64,000 bases of DNA from Arenimonas caeni. Lineage in GTDB: Bacteria > Pseudomonadota > Gammaproteobacteria > Xanthomonadales > Xanthomonadaceae. The position numbers and the translations under genes were made by a program. Under the pieces are notes generated by a model that ran no database searches, was not told where the DNA came from, and worked only from the letters and a program-made list of their open reading frames with translations. Position 1 is the stretch's first letter. Every line of letters begins with the position of its first letter. This document shows positions 53,564 through 61,361 of the stretch, piece by piece. The DNA is taken from the NCBI RefSeq assembly GCF_003024235.1, contig NZ_KZ679087.1, forward strand, positions 124,001 to 188,000, read 5' to 3'.

Positions 53564-53865
53564 TCACGCTCGGCCATTACCTCGCGCTCGCCGCGGTGCT
53601 GTTCTGCATCGCCGTCGCCGGCATCTTCATCAATCGCAAGAACGTCATCGTGCTGCTGATGTGCATCGAGCTCATGCTGCTCTCGGTGAACATCAACTTC
53701 GTGGCCTTCTCGCGCTTCCTGGGCGACGTCGACGGGCAGATCTTCGTCTTCTTCATCCTGACCGTGGCCGCGGCCGAGGCCGCCATCGGCCTGGCCATCC
53801 TGGTGACGCTGTTCCGCACCCGGCGGACCATCAACGTCGCCGAACTCGATTCGCTGAAGGGTTGA
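53560..53865 (+). CDS. nuoK: NADH-quinone oxidoreductase subunit K
   Basis: A 101-residue antiporter-like MrpC-type subunit with three helices. Conserved membrane glutamates are seen in [17 protein letters not shown] and [13 protein letters not shown]. The GTG start at 53560 is coupled to the nuoJ stop. Confidence 0.97.
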   Translation: MITLGHYLALAAVLFCIAVAGIFINRKNVIVLLMCIELMLLSVNINFVAFSRFLGDVDGQIFVFFILTVAAAEAAIGLAILVTLFRTRRTINVAELDSLKG

Positions 53866-53872
53866 TCGCGCG

Positions 53873-55963
53873 ATGATTTCCATGAACATCCTGCTGGTCA
53901 TCGCCCTCGCGCCCCTCGCGGGCTCGGCCATCGCCGGCCTGTTCGGCAAGCAGGTCGGCCGCGCCGGGGCGCACTGGGTCACCATCCTGGGCGTGGCGGT
54001 CAGCTGCGCGCTGAGCGTGCACGTGCTCTGGCAGTTCCTCGCCGGCGGCGCCACGCCGTTCAACGAGAACGTCTACACCTTCTTCCAGGTCGGCGGCTAT
54101 TCGGCCCACGTCGGCTTCATGGTCGACACGCTGACCGCCATGATGATGGTGGTCGTCACCTTCGTGTCGCTGCTGGTGCACGTCTACACCATCGGCTACA
54201 TGGCCGAGGACCCGGGCTACCAGCGCTTCTTCAGCTACATCTCGCTGTTCACCTTCAGCATGCTGATGCTGGTGATGAGCAACAACTTCCTGCAGCTGTT
54301 CTTCGGCTGGGAAGCGGTGGGCCTGGTGTCCTACCTGCTGATCGGCTTCTGGTACAAGCGCCCGACCGCCATCTTCGCCAACCTCAAGGCCTTCCTGGTC
54401 AACCGCGTGGGCGACTTCGGCTTCCTGCTCGGCATCGCCGGCGTGCTGGCCTGGGTGGGCACGCTCGACTACGCCACCGTGTTCGCGCACGCCTACAACA
54501 GCGAGCTGCAGTCCACCTTCACCCTGTGGTCGGGCAAGATCGGCTTCGGCGGCTGGAGCATCGACGTGCTCTCGGGCCCGGTGCAGGTCGAGATCATGAC
54601 CTTCATCTGCATCTGCCTGTTCATCGGTGCCATGGGCAAGTCGGCCCAGGTGCCGCTGCACGTGTGGCTGCCGGACTCGATGGAAGGCCCGACCCCGATC
54701 TCGGCCCTGATCCACGCCGCCACCATGGTCACGGCCGGCATCTTCATGGTTGCCCGCATGTCGCCGCTGTTCGAGCAGAGCGAGACGGCCTTGGCCTTCG
54801 TGCTGTTCGTCGGCGCCACCACGGCCTTCTTCACCGGCCTGATCGGCATCGTGCAGAACGACATCAAGCGCGTCGTCGCATACTCCACGCTCTCGCAGCT
54901 GGGCTACATGACCGTGGCGCTGGGCGTGTCGGCCTACTCGGCGGCGGTGTTCCACCTGATGACCCACGCCTTCTTCAAGGCCCTGCTGTTCCTTGCAGCC
55001 GGCTCGGTGATCATCGGCATGCACCACGAGCAGGACATGCGCCGCATGGGCGGCCTGAAGAAGTACATGCCCATCACCTACTGGACCAGCCTGATCGGCA
55101 CGCTGGCCCTGGTGGGCACGCCCTTCCTGTCGGGCTACTTCTCCAAGGACACCATCATCATCGCGGCCCAGCAGGCGGCGGAGCAGGGTGGCTGGGTGCA
55201 GCAGTACGGCTACTACGCGGTGCTGCTGGGCGTGTTCGTCACCGCCTTCTACAGCTTCCGCCTGCTGTACCTGACCTTCCACGGCAAGGAGCGCTTCCGC
55301 GAGGTGGCCCACGACGCCCACCACGGCGACGACGACCACGGCCACCATGGCCCGGTCGAGCCGCACGAGTCGCCGTGGGTGGTGACGGTGCCGCTGGTGC
55401 TGCTGGCGATCCCGTCGATCTTCATCGGCTTCTTCACCGTCGGCCCGATGCTGTTCGGCGACTTCTTCCGCGGCGCCATCGAGGTGATGCCGGCCCACGA
55501 CACGGTTGCCCGGGCGGGCGAGATCCTCTGGCACGACGCCCACGGCTGGTTCAGCGCGGCGGTCGGCTTCGGCATGCACTTCTACGCCAGCATCGTGTTC
55601 TGGCTGGCCTTCGCCGGTTTCGCCCTGGCCACCTACATCTACCTGTTCAACCCGGCCCTGGCCGACCGCCTGGCGAAGCTGTTCGCCCCAGTCGTGCGCA
55701 TCCTGGAGAACAAGTACGGCTTCGACGACCTGTGGATCAAGGGCTTCGCCGGCGGGGGCATCAAGCTCGGCCGCTTCTCCTGGAAGAAGGGCGATGCCGG
55801 CCTGATCGACGGCCTGCTGGTCAACGGTTCGGCCGCCCTGGTCGACCGCGTCGCCGGCCTGGTGCGCCACATCCAGACCGGTCGCCTCTACAACTATGCC
55901 TTCGCCATGATCCTCGGCCTCATCGTCCTGCTGGCGGTGCTGGTCAAGATGACCGGCGCCTGA
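53873..55963 (+). CDS. nuoL: NADH-quinone oxidoreductase subunit L
   Basis: A 696-residue proton-pumping antiporter-like subunit with about sixteen helices and the C-terminal lateral helix that braces the membrane arm. FFGWEAVGLVSYLLIGFWY, AMGKSAQVPLHVWLPDSMEG and THAFFKALLFLAAGS carry the key Glu and Lys residues. A His-rich loop (HDAHHGDDDHGHHG) near residues 480-495 is notable. Confidence 0.98.
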   Translation: MISMNILLVIALAPLAGSAIAGLFGKQVGRAGAHWVTILGVAVSCALSVHVLWQFLAGGATPFNENVYTFFQVGGYSAHVGFMVDTLTAMMMVVVTFVSLLVHVYTIGYMAEDPGYQRFFSYISLFTFSMLMLVMSNNFLQLFFGWEAVGLVSYLLIGFWYKRPTAIFANLKAFLVNRVGDFGFLLGIAGVLAWVGTLDYATVFAHAYNSELQSTFTLWSGKIGFGGWSIDVLSGPVQVEIMTFICICLFIGAMGKSAQVPLHVWLPDSMEGPTPISALIHAATMVTAGIFMVARMSPLFEQSETALAFVLFVGATTAFFTGLIGIVQNDIKRVVAYSTLSQLGYMTVALGVSAYSAAVFHLMTHAFFKALLFLAAGSVIIGMHHEQDMRRMGGLKKYMPITYWTSLIGTLALVGTPFLSGYFSKDTIIIAAQQAAEQGGWVQQYGYYAVLLGVFVTAFYSFRLLYLTFHGKERFREVAHDAHHGDDDHGHHGPVEPHESPWVVTVPLVLLAIPSIFIGFFTVGPMLFGDFFRGAIEVMPAHDTVARAGEILWHDAHGWFSAAVGFGMHFYASIVFWLAFAGFALATYIYLFNPALADRLAKLFAPVVRILENKYGFDDLWIKGFAGGGIKLGRFSWKKGDAGLIDGLLVNGSAALVDRVAGLVRHIQTGRLYNYAFAMILGLIVLLAVLVKMTGA

Positions 55964-55982
55964 GACTGACAAGGAAGCCCCG

Positions 55983-57518
55983 ATGCAATCGACCTGGCCC
56001 CTGTTGAGCGTACTGATCTGGTTGCCGATCCTCGGCGGCCTGCTAACGCTCGCCTTCGGCGATTCCCGCCAGACCCAGGCCAAGTGGTTCGCGCTGCTGG
56101 TTGCGGTTGCGACCCTGGCCGCGAGCCTGCTGCTGTTCGCCGGCCACGACTATGGTTCGGCGGCCATGCGCTTCGTCGAGGACCGCGCCTGGATCGAGCG
56201 CTTCGACATCCGCTACCACCTCGGCGTGGACGGCCTGTCGATCGCACTGGTCGCGCTGACCACGCTCACCACCGTGCTGGTGCTGGTCGGTGCCTGGGGC
56301 TCGGTGGATCGCCGCGCGCACCAGTACTTCGCCGCCTTCCTGATCCTCGAGGGCATGATGGTGGGCGTCTTCTGCGCGCTCGACGCTATCCTGTTCTACG
56401 TGTTCTTCGAGGCCATGCTGATCCCGATGTTCATCATCATCGGCGTTTGGGGCGGCCCGCGGCGCGTGTATGCGTCGCTGAAGTTCTTCCTCTACACCTT
56501 CCTCGGCTCGGTGTTCATGCTGGTCGGCCTGGTGTACCTGTACATCGTCTCGGGCGAACGCCTCGAGGGCGGCGCCAGCTTCCAGCTGGCCGACCTCTAC
56601 CAGCTCAAGCTCAGCGCCACCGAGCAGATGTGGCTGTTCTTCGGCTTCCTGGCCGCCTTCGCGGTGAAGGTGCCGATGTTCCCGGTGCACACCTGGTTGC
56701 CGGACGCGCACGTCGAGGCGCCCACCGGCGGCTCGGTTGTGCTGGCGGCCATCATGCTCAAGATCGGTGGCTACGGTTTCCTGCGCTTCACCCTCCCCAT
56801 CGTCCCCGACGCGGGGCAGGAGTGGGCCTGGCTGGTGGTGGCGCTGTCGCTGGCGGCGGTGATCTACATCGGCCTGGTGGCGCTGGTGCAGGAGGACATG
56901 AAGAAGCTGATCGCGTACTCGTCGATCGCGCACATGGGCTTCGTCACCCTGGGCACCTTCATCGCCTTCGCGCTGGTGCGCGAGCTGGGCAACACCGACG
57001 CCGCGCAGCTGGGCCTGCAGGGCGCGATGGTGCAGATGATCTCGCACGGCTTCGTGTCGGGCGCGATGTTCTCCTGCGTGGGCGTGGTCTACGACCGCAT
57101 GCACAGCCGCATGATCCGCGACTACGGCGGCGTGGTGAACACCATGCCCTGGTTCGCCGCCTTCTTCGTGTTCTTCGCCATGGCCAACGCCGGCCTGCCG
57201 GGCACCTCGGGTTTCGTCGGCGAGTTCATGGTGGTCCTGGCCTCGTTCCAGTACAACGCCTGGGTCGCCTTCGGCGCCGCCCTGACCCTGATCCTCGGCG
57301 CGGCCTACACGCTGTGGATGGTCAAGCGCGTGGTGTTCGGCGACGTCGCCAACCACCACGTGGCCGAGCTGACCGACATCAATGGCCGCGAGGTCCTGGT
57401 GCTGGGCGTGTTCGCCCTCGGCACCCTGCTGCTGGGCGTCTACCCCAAGCCGCTGACCGACCTCATGGAAGCACCGATTGCGCAGCTGCTGACCCAGCTC
57501 GCCGCCACCAAGCTGTAA
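55983..57518 (+). CDS. nuoM: NADH-quinone oxidoreductase subunit M
   Basis: A 511-residue proton-pumping subunit with about fourteen helices. YVFFEAMLIPMFIIIGVWGG (essential Glu), KVPMFPVHTWLPDAHVEAPT (Lys) and SSIAHMGFVTLG are present. Starts 19 bp after nuoL. Confidence 0.98.
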   Translation: MQSTWPLLSVLIWLPILGGLLTLAFGDSRQTQAKWFALLVAVATLAASLLLFAGHDYGSAAMRFVEDRAWIERFDIRYHLGVDGLSIALVALTTLTTVLVLVGAWGSVDRRAHQYFAAFLILEGMMVGVFCALDAILFYVFFEAMLIPMFIIIGVWGGPRRVYASLKFFLYTFLGSVFMLVGLVYLYIVSGERLEGGASFQLADLYQLKLSATEQMWLFFGFLAAFAVKVPMFPVHTWLPDAHVEAPTGGSVVLAAIMLKIGGYGFLRFTLPIVPDAGQEWAWLVVALSLAAVIYIGLVALVQEDMKKLIAYSSIAHMGFVTLGTFIAFALVRELGNTDAAQLGLQGAMVQMISHGFVSGAMFSCVGVVYDRMHSRMIRDYGGVVNTMPWFAAFFVFFAMANAGLPGTSGFVGEFMVVLASFQYNAWVAFGAALTLILGAAYTLWMVKRVVFGDVANHHVAELTDINGREVLVLGVFALGTLLLGVYPKPLTDLMEAPIAQLLTQLAATKL

Positions 57519-57528
57519 GGAAGCCCCG

Positions 57529-58977
57529 ATGGCCCTGCCGATGCCAACCCTCGCCGACCTGATGCCGCTGCGTCCGGAGATCTTCGTCTGCGGAGCGGCC
57601 TTCGCGCTGCTGATGGTCGACCTGTTCCTGTCGGACGCCAGGCGCGGCCTGACCCACTTCCTGGCCCTGTTCATCCTGGCCGCGGCCGGCGTGCTGACCG
57701 CCCGCGAACTGGGTTCGGACACGACCTGGGGCTTCGCCAACCTGTTCGTGCGCGACAACGCCAGCGACGTGCTCAAGCTGGCCATCTACGTGGTCGCCGG
57801 CGCGTCCTTCGTCTACGCCAAGCCCTACCTGCAGGATCGCGGCCTGTTCAAGGGCGAGTTCTACGTGCTGTGCCTGTTCTCCGTGCTGGGCATGATGCTG
57901 ATGGTCTCGGCCGGCAGCATGCTGGTGCTGTACCTGGGCCTGGAGCTGCTGGCGCTGAGCTCCTACGGCCTGGTCGCCATGGACCGCGACAACCAGCGCA
58001 GCTCCGAAGCCGCGATGAAGTACTTCGTGCTCGGCTCGCTGGCCTCGGGCCTGCTGCTCTACGGCATGTCCATGGTCTACGGCGCCACCGGCAGCCTGCA
58101 GCTCTCGGAGATCCACGCCGCCGCGGCCAGCACCGGCGACCGCACCCTGCTGCTGTTCGGCGTGGTGTTCATGCTGGTCGGCATCGCCTTCAAGTTCGGC
58201 GCCGCGCCCTTCCACATGTGGCTGCCGGACGTCTACCACGGTGCCCCGACGGCGATCACGCTGTTCATCGGCTCGGCGCCCAAGCTGGCCGCCTTCGGCA
58301 TGGCCTACCGCCTGCTCGAGTCGGGCGTCGGCCCGCTCGACGACCAGTGGCAGGGCATGGTGGCCTGGCTCGCCGCCTTGTCGCTGATCATCGGCAACCT
58401 GGTCGCGCTGGTGCAGACCAACCTCAAGCGCATGCTGGCGTATTCGACCATCTCGCACGTCGGCTTCCTGTTCATGGGCCTGGCGCACGGTGGCTCGCTC
58501 GGCTACAGCGCGGCGATGTTCTACGCCATCTCCTACGCGCTGATGTCGGCCGCCGCCTTCGGCGCCATCATCGTGCTCTCGCGCAAGGGCCACGAGGCGG
58601 AGGAGATCGCCGATTTCCGCGGCCTGTGGTCCCGCAATCCGTTCCAGGCCCTGCTGGTGATGTTCATCATGGCCTCGCTGGCCGGCGTGCCGCCGTTCCT
58701 GGGCTTCTGGGCCAAGCTCGAAGTGCTGCTGGCGGCGGTCGAGGCGGGCCTGGTCTGGCTGGCCATCGTTGGCGTGGTCTGCGCCGTCATCGGCGCCTTC
58801 TACTACCTGCGGGTGATGAAGGCCATGTTCTTCGAGGAGCCGGAAGGCGAGGGCCCGAAGGTGCACGGCGACGGCCACCTGCGCGTGGTGTTCGCGATCA
58901 ACGCCGTGGCCCTGCTGGGTCTGGGCCTGTTCGCCGGCAGCCTGCTGCACTGGGTCACCCTGGCGTTCCCGGCCTGA
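57529..58977 (+). CDS. nuoN: NADH-quinone oxidoreductase subunit N
   Basis: A 482-residue proton-pumping subunit, the last gene of the nuo operon. YLGLELLALSSYGLVAMDRD, KFGAAPFHMWLPDVYHGAPT and YSTISHVGFLFMGLAHGG are typical. Followed by the tRNA-fMet promoter; no terminator hairpin was seen between them. Confidence 0.98.
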   Translation: MALPMPTLADLMPLRPEIFVCGAAFALLMVDLFLSDARRGLTHFLALFILAAAGVLTARELGSDTTWGFANLFVRDNASDVLKLAIYVVAGASFVYAKPYLQDRGLFKGEFYVLCLFSVLGMMLMVSAGSMLVLYLGLELLALSSYGLVAMDRDNQRSSEAAMKYFVLGSLASGLLLYGMSMVYGATGSLQLSEIHAAAASTGDRTLLLFGVVFMLVGIAFKFGAAPFHMWLPDVYHGAPTAITLFIGSAPKLAAFGMAYRLLESGVGPLDDQWQGMVAWLAALSLIIGNLVALVQTNLKRMLAYSTISHVGFLFMGLAHGGSLGYSAAMFYAISYALMSAAAFGAIIVLSRKGHEAEEIADFRGLWSRNPFQALLVMFIMASLAGVPPFLGFWAKLEVLLAAVEAGLVWLAIVGVVCAVIGAFYYLRVMKAMFFEEPEGEGPKVHGDGHLRVVFAINAVALLGLGLFAGSLLHWVTLAFPA

Positions 58978-58996
58978 AGCCAATGCAACGCCGGGC

Positions 58997-59026
58997 TTGC
59001 GCCTTTGCTGGCGTGGCCCCTATAAT
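58997..59026 (+). promoter_or_regulatory. Sigma-70 promoter of tRNA-fMet
   Basis: -35 TTGCGC (58997-59002) and -10 TATAAT (59021-59026), spaced by 18 bp. Transcription should begin near 59033, 7 bp before the tRNA. The perfect -10 is rare in this GC-rich window. Confidence 0.8.
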
Positions 59027-59039
59027 GCGCGCTCACTGC

Positions 59040-59116
59040 TGCGGGGTGGAGCAGTCTGGCAGCTCGTCGGGCTCATAACCCGAAGGTCGCAGGTTCAAAT
59101 CCTGCCCCCGCTACCA
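59040..59116 (+). tRNA. Initiator tRNA-fMet (anticodon CAT)
   Basis: A 77-nt tRNA. Acceptor TGCGGGG faces CCCCGCT, so the 1-72 pair is a U-U mismatch, the initiator mark. Three G-C pairs (GGG/CCC) close the anticodon stem around CTCATAA; the anticodon is at 59074-59076. CCA is encoded (59114-59116). Its 3' half is the attachment site of the element that begins at 59117. Confidence 0.95.
59073..59116. other. Attachment site (attL side) in the 3' half of tRNA-fMet
   Basis: The recombinase reading frame runs into the antisense of the tRNA and stops at 59073, inside the anticodon, so the junction between chromosome and element lies at or within the tRNA 3' half. The exact crossover core cannot be set because the other end (attR) is outside the window. 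Confidence 0.55.
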
Positions 59117-60605
59117 CGTTAATCGGACACGGCGCGATCTCTGCCAGGATCGCGCCGTTTTCGTTTCTGACGGTTGCCTGGCCGATCAGCTCCCGCAGTG
59201 CATCCCGAGCCGCCGGCACGTCCCGGACTCGCTGCGCCAGCACTGCGACGATCCCCTTCCACCGCTGTTCCAGGTGCGGCAGCAGCCGTGCTGGCGCCGC
59301 CACGCGCGCCCGCTCGAGCTCGGCCTGCGCCGCGGCGACGTCGGCCTCGGCGCGCTCGAGCTCGGCCTTCGTGCTCGGCGTGATGATCCCGGCGCGCAGG
59401 GCCGCCAGCAGGTTCTCACGCACGCGCTCGGCCGCGGCCAGGCGCTGCTGCGGGCCCCGGGTGTCGGGCTGCTGGCGCTTCATGGCGGCCGCATAGGCGC
59501 GCCGGAACGCCGCGAAGGCCTCGGCGCTGAGCAGCTGTTCCTGCACGCCGGCCACGAGCGCCGCCTCGGCATCGCGCCGCGGCAGGCGCAGCCGGCTGCT
59601 GCAGGTGCCGCGCTGCTTGGCTACGCTGCACCCGTAGGCCACCGCGTCGATCATCGCCAGCGGGCCGCCGCACTCGCCGCAGCGGAGCAGGCCGGAGAGC
59701 AGGTACTTCGGTGGCCGGCCCGGCCCGCCGCGCTTGCCCTTGCACGCGCCCTGCTGGTCGAGCCTGCGCTGCACTGCGTCCCAGGTGGCCCGGTCGACGA
59801 TGGCCAGCTCTGGTTGCTCCTGGATCACCCACTCGGTGCGCGGCCGTTCCTTGCGCAGGCGGCGCCCGGTCTCCGGGTGCTTGACCCAGTGCGAGCGGTT
59901 CCAGATCTGCTGGCCGGCGTAGATGGGGTTGGCAAGGATCCCGATGCCGCGCCGGCGGTCACCGTGGATGGCCGAGGCCGCCCAGGTGCCGCCGGCGCGG
60001 GCGCTCGGCACGCAGTCCCGGTTCAGCCCGGCCGCGATCGCACGCGCCGGCTGGCCGGCCAGGTACTCGGCGAAGATCCGCCGCACCACCGCCGCCTGCT
60101 CGGGGTTGATCACCCGCTCGCCCGGCTTCGCGCCCACGCGGTAGCCGTAGGGCAGGCCGCCGGCGCTGGCGCCGTTGAGCGCGCGGCCCATCAGTCCGCG
60201 GTGGGTCTTCTCGGCCAGGTCGTCGAGGTAGATCTCGGACATCAGCCCGCGCAGGCCCACGTTCACCTTGTGGCCCTTCTGGTCGGTGTCGACGCCGTCG
60301 CTGATGCCGACCAGGCGCACGCCGGCGAAGCGAAGCCGCTTCACTGCGCGCTGCACTTCCTCGCTGTCGCGACCGAGGCGGCTAAGGTCGTCGACCAGCA
60401 CCACGTCGAACGCCGCGGCCGCGGCCAGCAGGCGTTGGTACTCGGGCCGATCGGAGCGCGAACCGCTGATGGCTGCGTCCTGGAAAACCACCGGCGCAGG
60501 CCACCCCATGCGCGTGCAGTAGGCGCGGCAGTTCCGCAGCTGGTCCTCGAGCGAGGCCTCGCGCTGCTGGTCGGAGCTGTACCTCGCATAGGCGGCGACA
60601 CGCAT
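59073..60605 (-). CDS. Large serine recombinase (site-specific integrase)
   Basis: A 510-residue resolvase/invertase-type integrase. The catalytic domain starts AAYARYSSDQQREASLEDQL (catalytic Ser10) with the arginine motif DLSRLGRDS. The recombinase domain shows GLPYGYRV and NPIYAGQQIWNRSHW, then a zinc ribbon (CGECGG ... Cys) and a coiled coil (about 400-450). The last 14 residues (AGAGFEPATFGL end) are encoded by the antisense of tRNA-fMet, and the TGA overlaps the anticodon. The C-terminal tail therefore depends on the attachment site joined to the element. Confidence 0.95.
   Translation of the reverse strand: MRVAAYARYSSDQQREASLEDQLRNCRAYCTRMGWPAPVVFQDAAISGSRSDRPEYQRLLAAAAAFDVVLVDDLSRLGRDSEEVQRAVKRLRFAGVRLVGISDGVDTDQKGHKVNVGLRGLMSEIYLDDLAEKTHRGLMGRALNGASAGGLPYGYRVGAKPGERVINPEQAAVVRRIFAEYLAGQPARAIAAGLNRDCVPSARAGGTWAASAIHGDRRRGIGILANPIYAGQQIWNRSHWVKHPETGRRLRKERPRTEWVIQEQPELAIVDRATWDAVQRRLDQQGACKGKRGGPGRPPKYLLSGLLRCGECGGPLAMIDAVAYGCSVAKQRGTCSSRLRLPRRDAEAALVAGVQEQLLSAEAFAAFRRAYAAAMKRQQPDTRGPQQRLAAAERVRENLLAALRAGIITPSTKAELERAEADVAAAQAELERARVAAPARLLPHLEQRWKGIVAVLAQRVRDVPAARDALRELIGQATVRNENGAILAEIAPCPINVVAGAGFEPATFGL
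59129..59168 (+). terminator. Terminator after tRNA-fMet, supplied by the element
   Basis: An 11-bp perfect stem (59129-59139 with 59148-59158), an 8-nt loop, then TTTCGTTT. It terminates plus-strand transcription from the tRNA, yet lies within the antisense of the recombinase 3' coding end, so the mobile element provides the tRNA with its terminator and shields its own genes from read-through. Confidence 0.85.
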
Positions 60606-60615
60606 GGCGCGAACC

Positions 60616-60774
60616 CTACGCTGCCCGGTCGGTAGCGGGCAACGGGACGGGCTTCGTGTGCTGGTCGCTGGGAGCCGCGCGGGCGCTGGTCTGGGCCGCC
60701 AGATAATCCTCGCGTGCCGCGTGTTCGGCGAGAGACCGGATGAGGTCCATGAGCCTGGGGTTAATCTCCGCCAT
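60616..60774 (-). CDS. Small hypothetical protein of the element
   Basis: A 52-residue protein (MAEINPRLMDLIRSLAEHAA at the start), helical then Ala/Pro-rich. The ATG at 60774 shares one base with the preceding TAA, and it ends 10 bp before the recombinase start. No family recognised; it might be a small regulator of the recombinase, but nothing shows this. Confidence 0.6.
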   Translation of the reverse strand: MAEINPRLMDLIRSLAEHAAREDYLAAQTSARAAPSDQHTKPVPLPATDRAA

Positions 60775-61361
60775 TACGCACCGCCACGCATTGAAAGGGC
60801 GGCCCCAAGCTCGTCGGCGCACTTGTTCGCCATCCAGATCTGAGTTTCGGTTCGGGCGTCAATCACAGGGTCGCCGGTCAAGTACGCGCCTTCGATTTCG
60901 TTGCGCCACTTCGCGGGCAACGCCGCCACCGCGTCGGGCTCCTTGGGCGCCAGCACGACGGTCACATCTCGCGCCGGGATGTGCTTGCCTTTCAGCATGA
61001 AGCTGCAGCCGTAGAGCAGAGCGTCACGGTCGGCCTTCTGCTGGTCAGTCAGCGACCGCACCGGCACTGCCGTTGGCCGGGACAGGGAGGCGATGACTTC
61101 CCGCAAGTTCCCATCGACTTCGGCCACCAACTCCTTGTTGACGGCGTTGGACTTGGAATACAGCTTGCTCAGAAGCCGTAGCTGTGCCACCAGCTTTGCC
61201 ACCGCTTCGCCTTGTTCTGCATGCTGAACGGCAAGAGCGTCGAGTGCCTCCGCGGCTTCGTCGTAGGCGATGCGTCCGACGTATTCGCGAAGATAGGGGT
61301 AGCGCAGCATCGCGGCAATTTTCTCCGTCGGATCGACAGGACCTGTCGGTTCACTGCTCAT
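60774..61361 (-). CDS. Hypothetical protein of the element, between RT and recombinase
   Basis: A 195-residue, mostly helical, soluble protein with no signal or membrane segment. A Leu/Ala-rich middle (AVAKLVAQLRLLSKLYSKSN, about 53-72) could form a coiled coil. I do not recognise a family. It starts 11 nt inside the RT gene end and is coupled to the small protein downstream, so it travels with the DGR. Confidence 0.7.
   Translation of the reverse strand: MSSEPTGPVDPTEKIAAMLRYPYLREYVGRIAYDEAAEALDALAVQHAEQGEAVAKLVAQLRLLSKLYSKSNAVNKELVAEVDGNLREVIASLSRPTAVPVRSLTDQQKADRDALLYGCSFMLKGKHIPARDVTVVLAPKEPDAVAALPAKWRNEIEGAYLTGDPVIDARTETQIWMANKCADELGAALSMRGGA

Noticed and set aside
59040..59116. tRNA at 59040 as elongator tRNA-Met
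   Set aside because: The mismatched 1-72 pair and the three G-C pairs of the anticodon stem mark the initiator.
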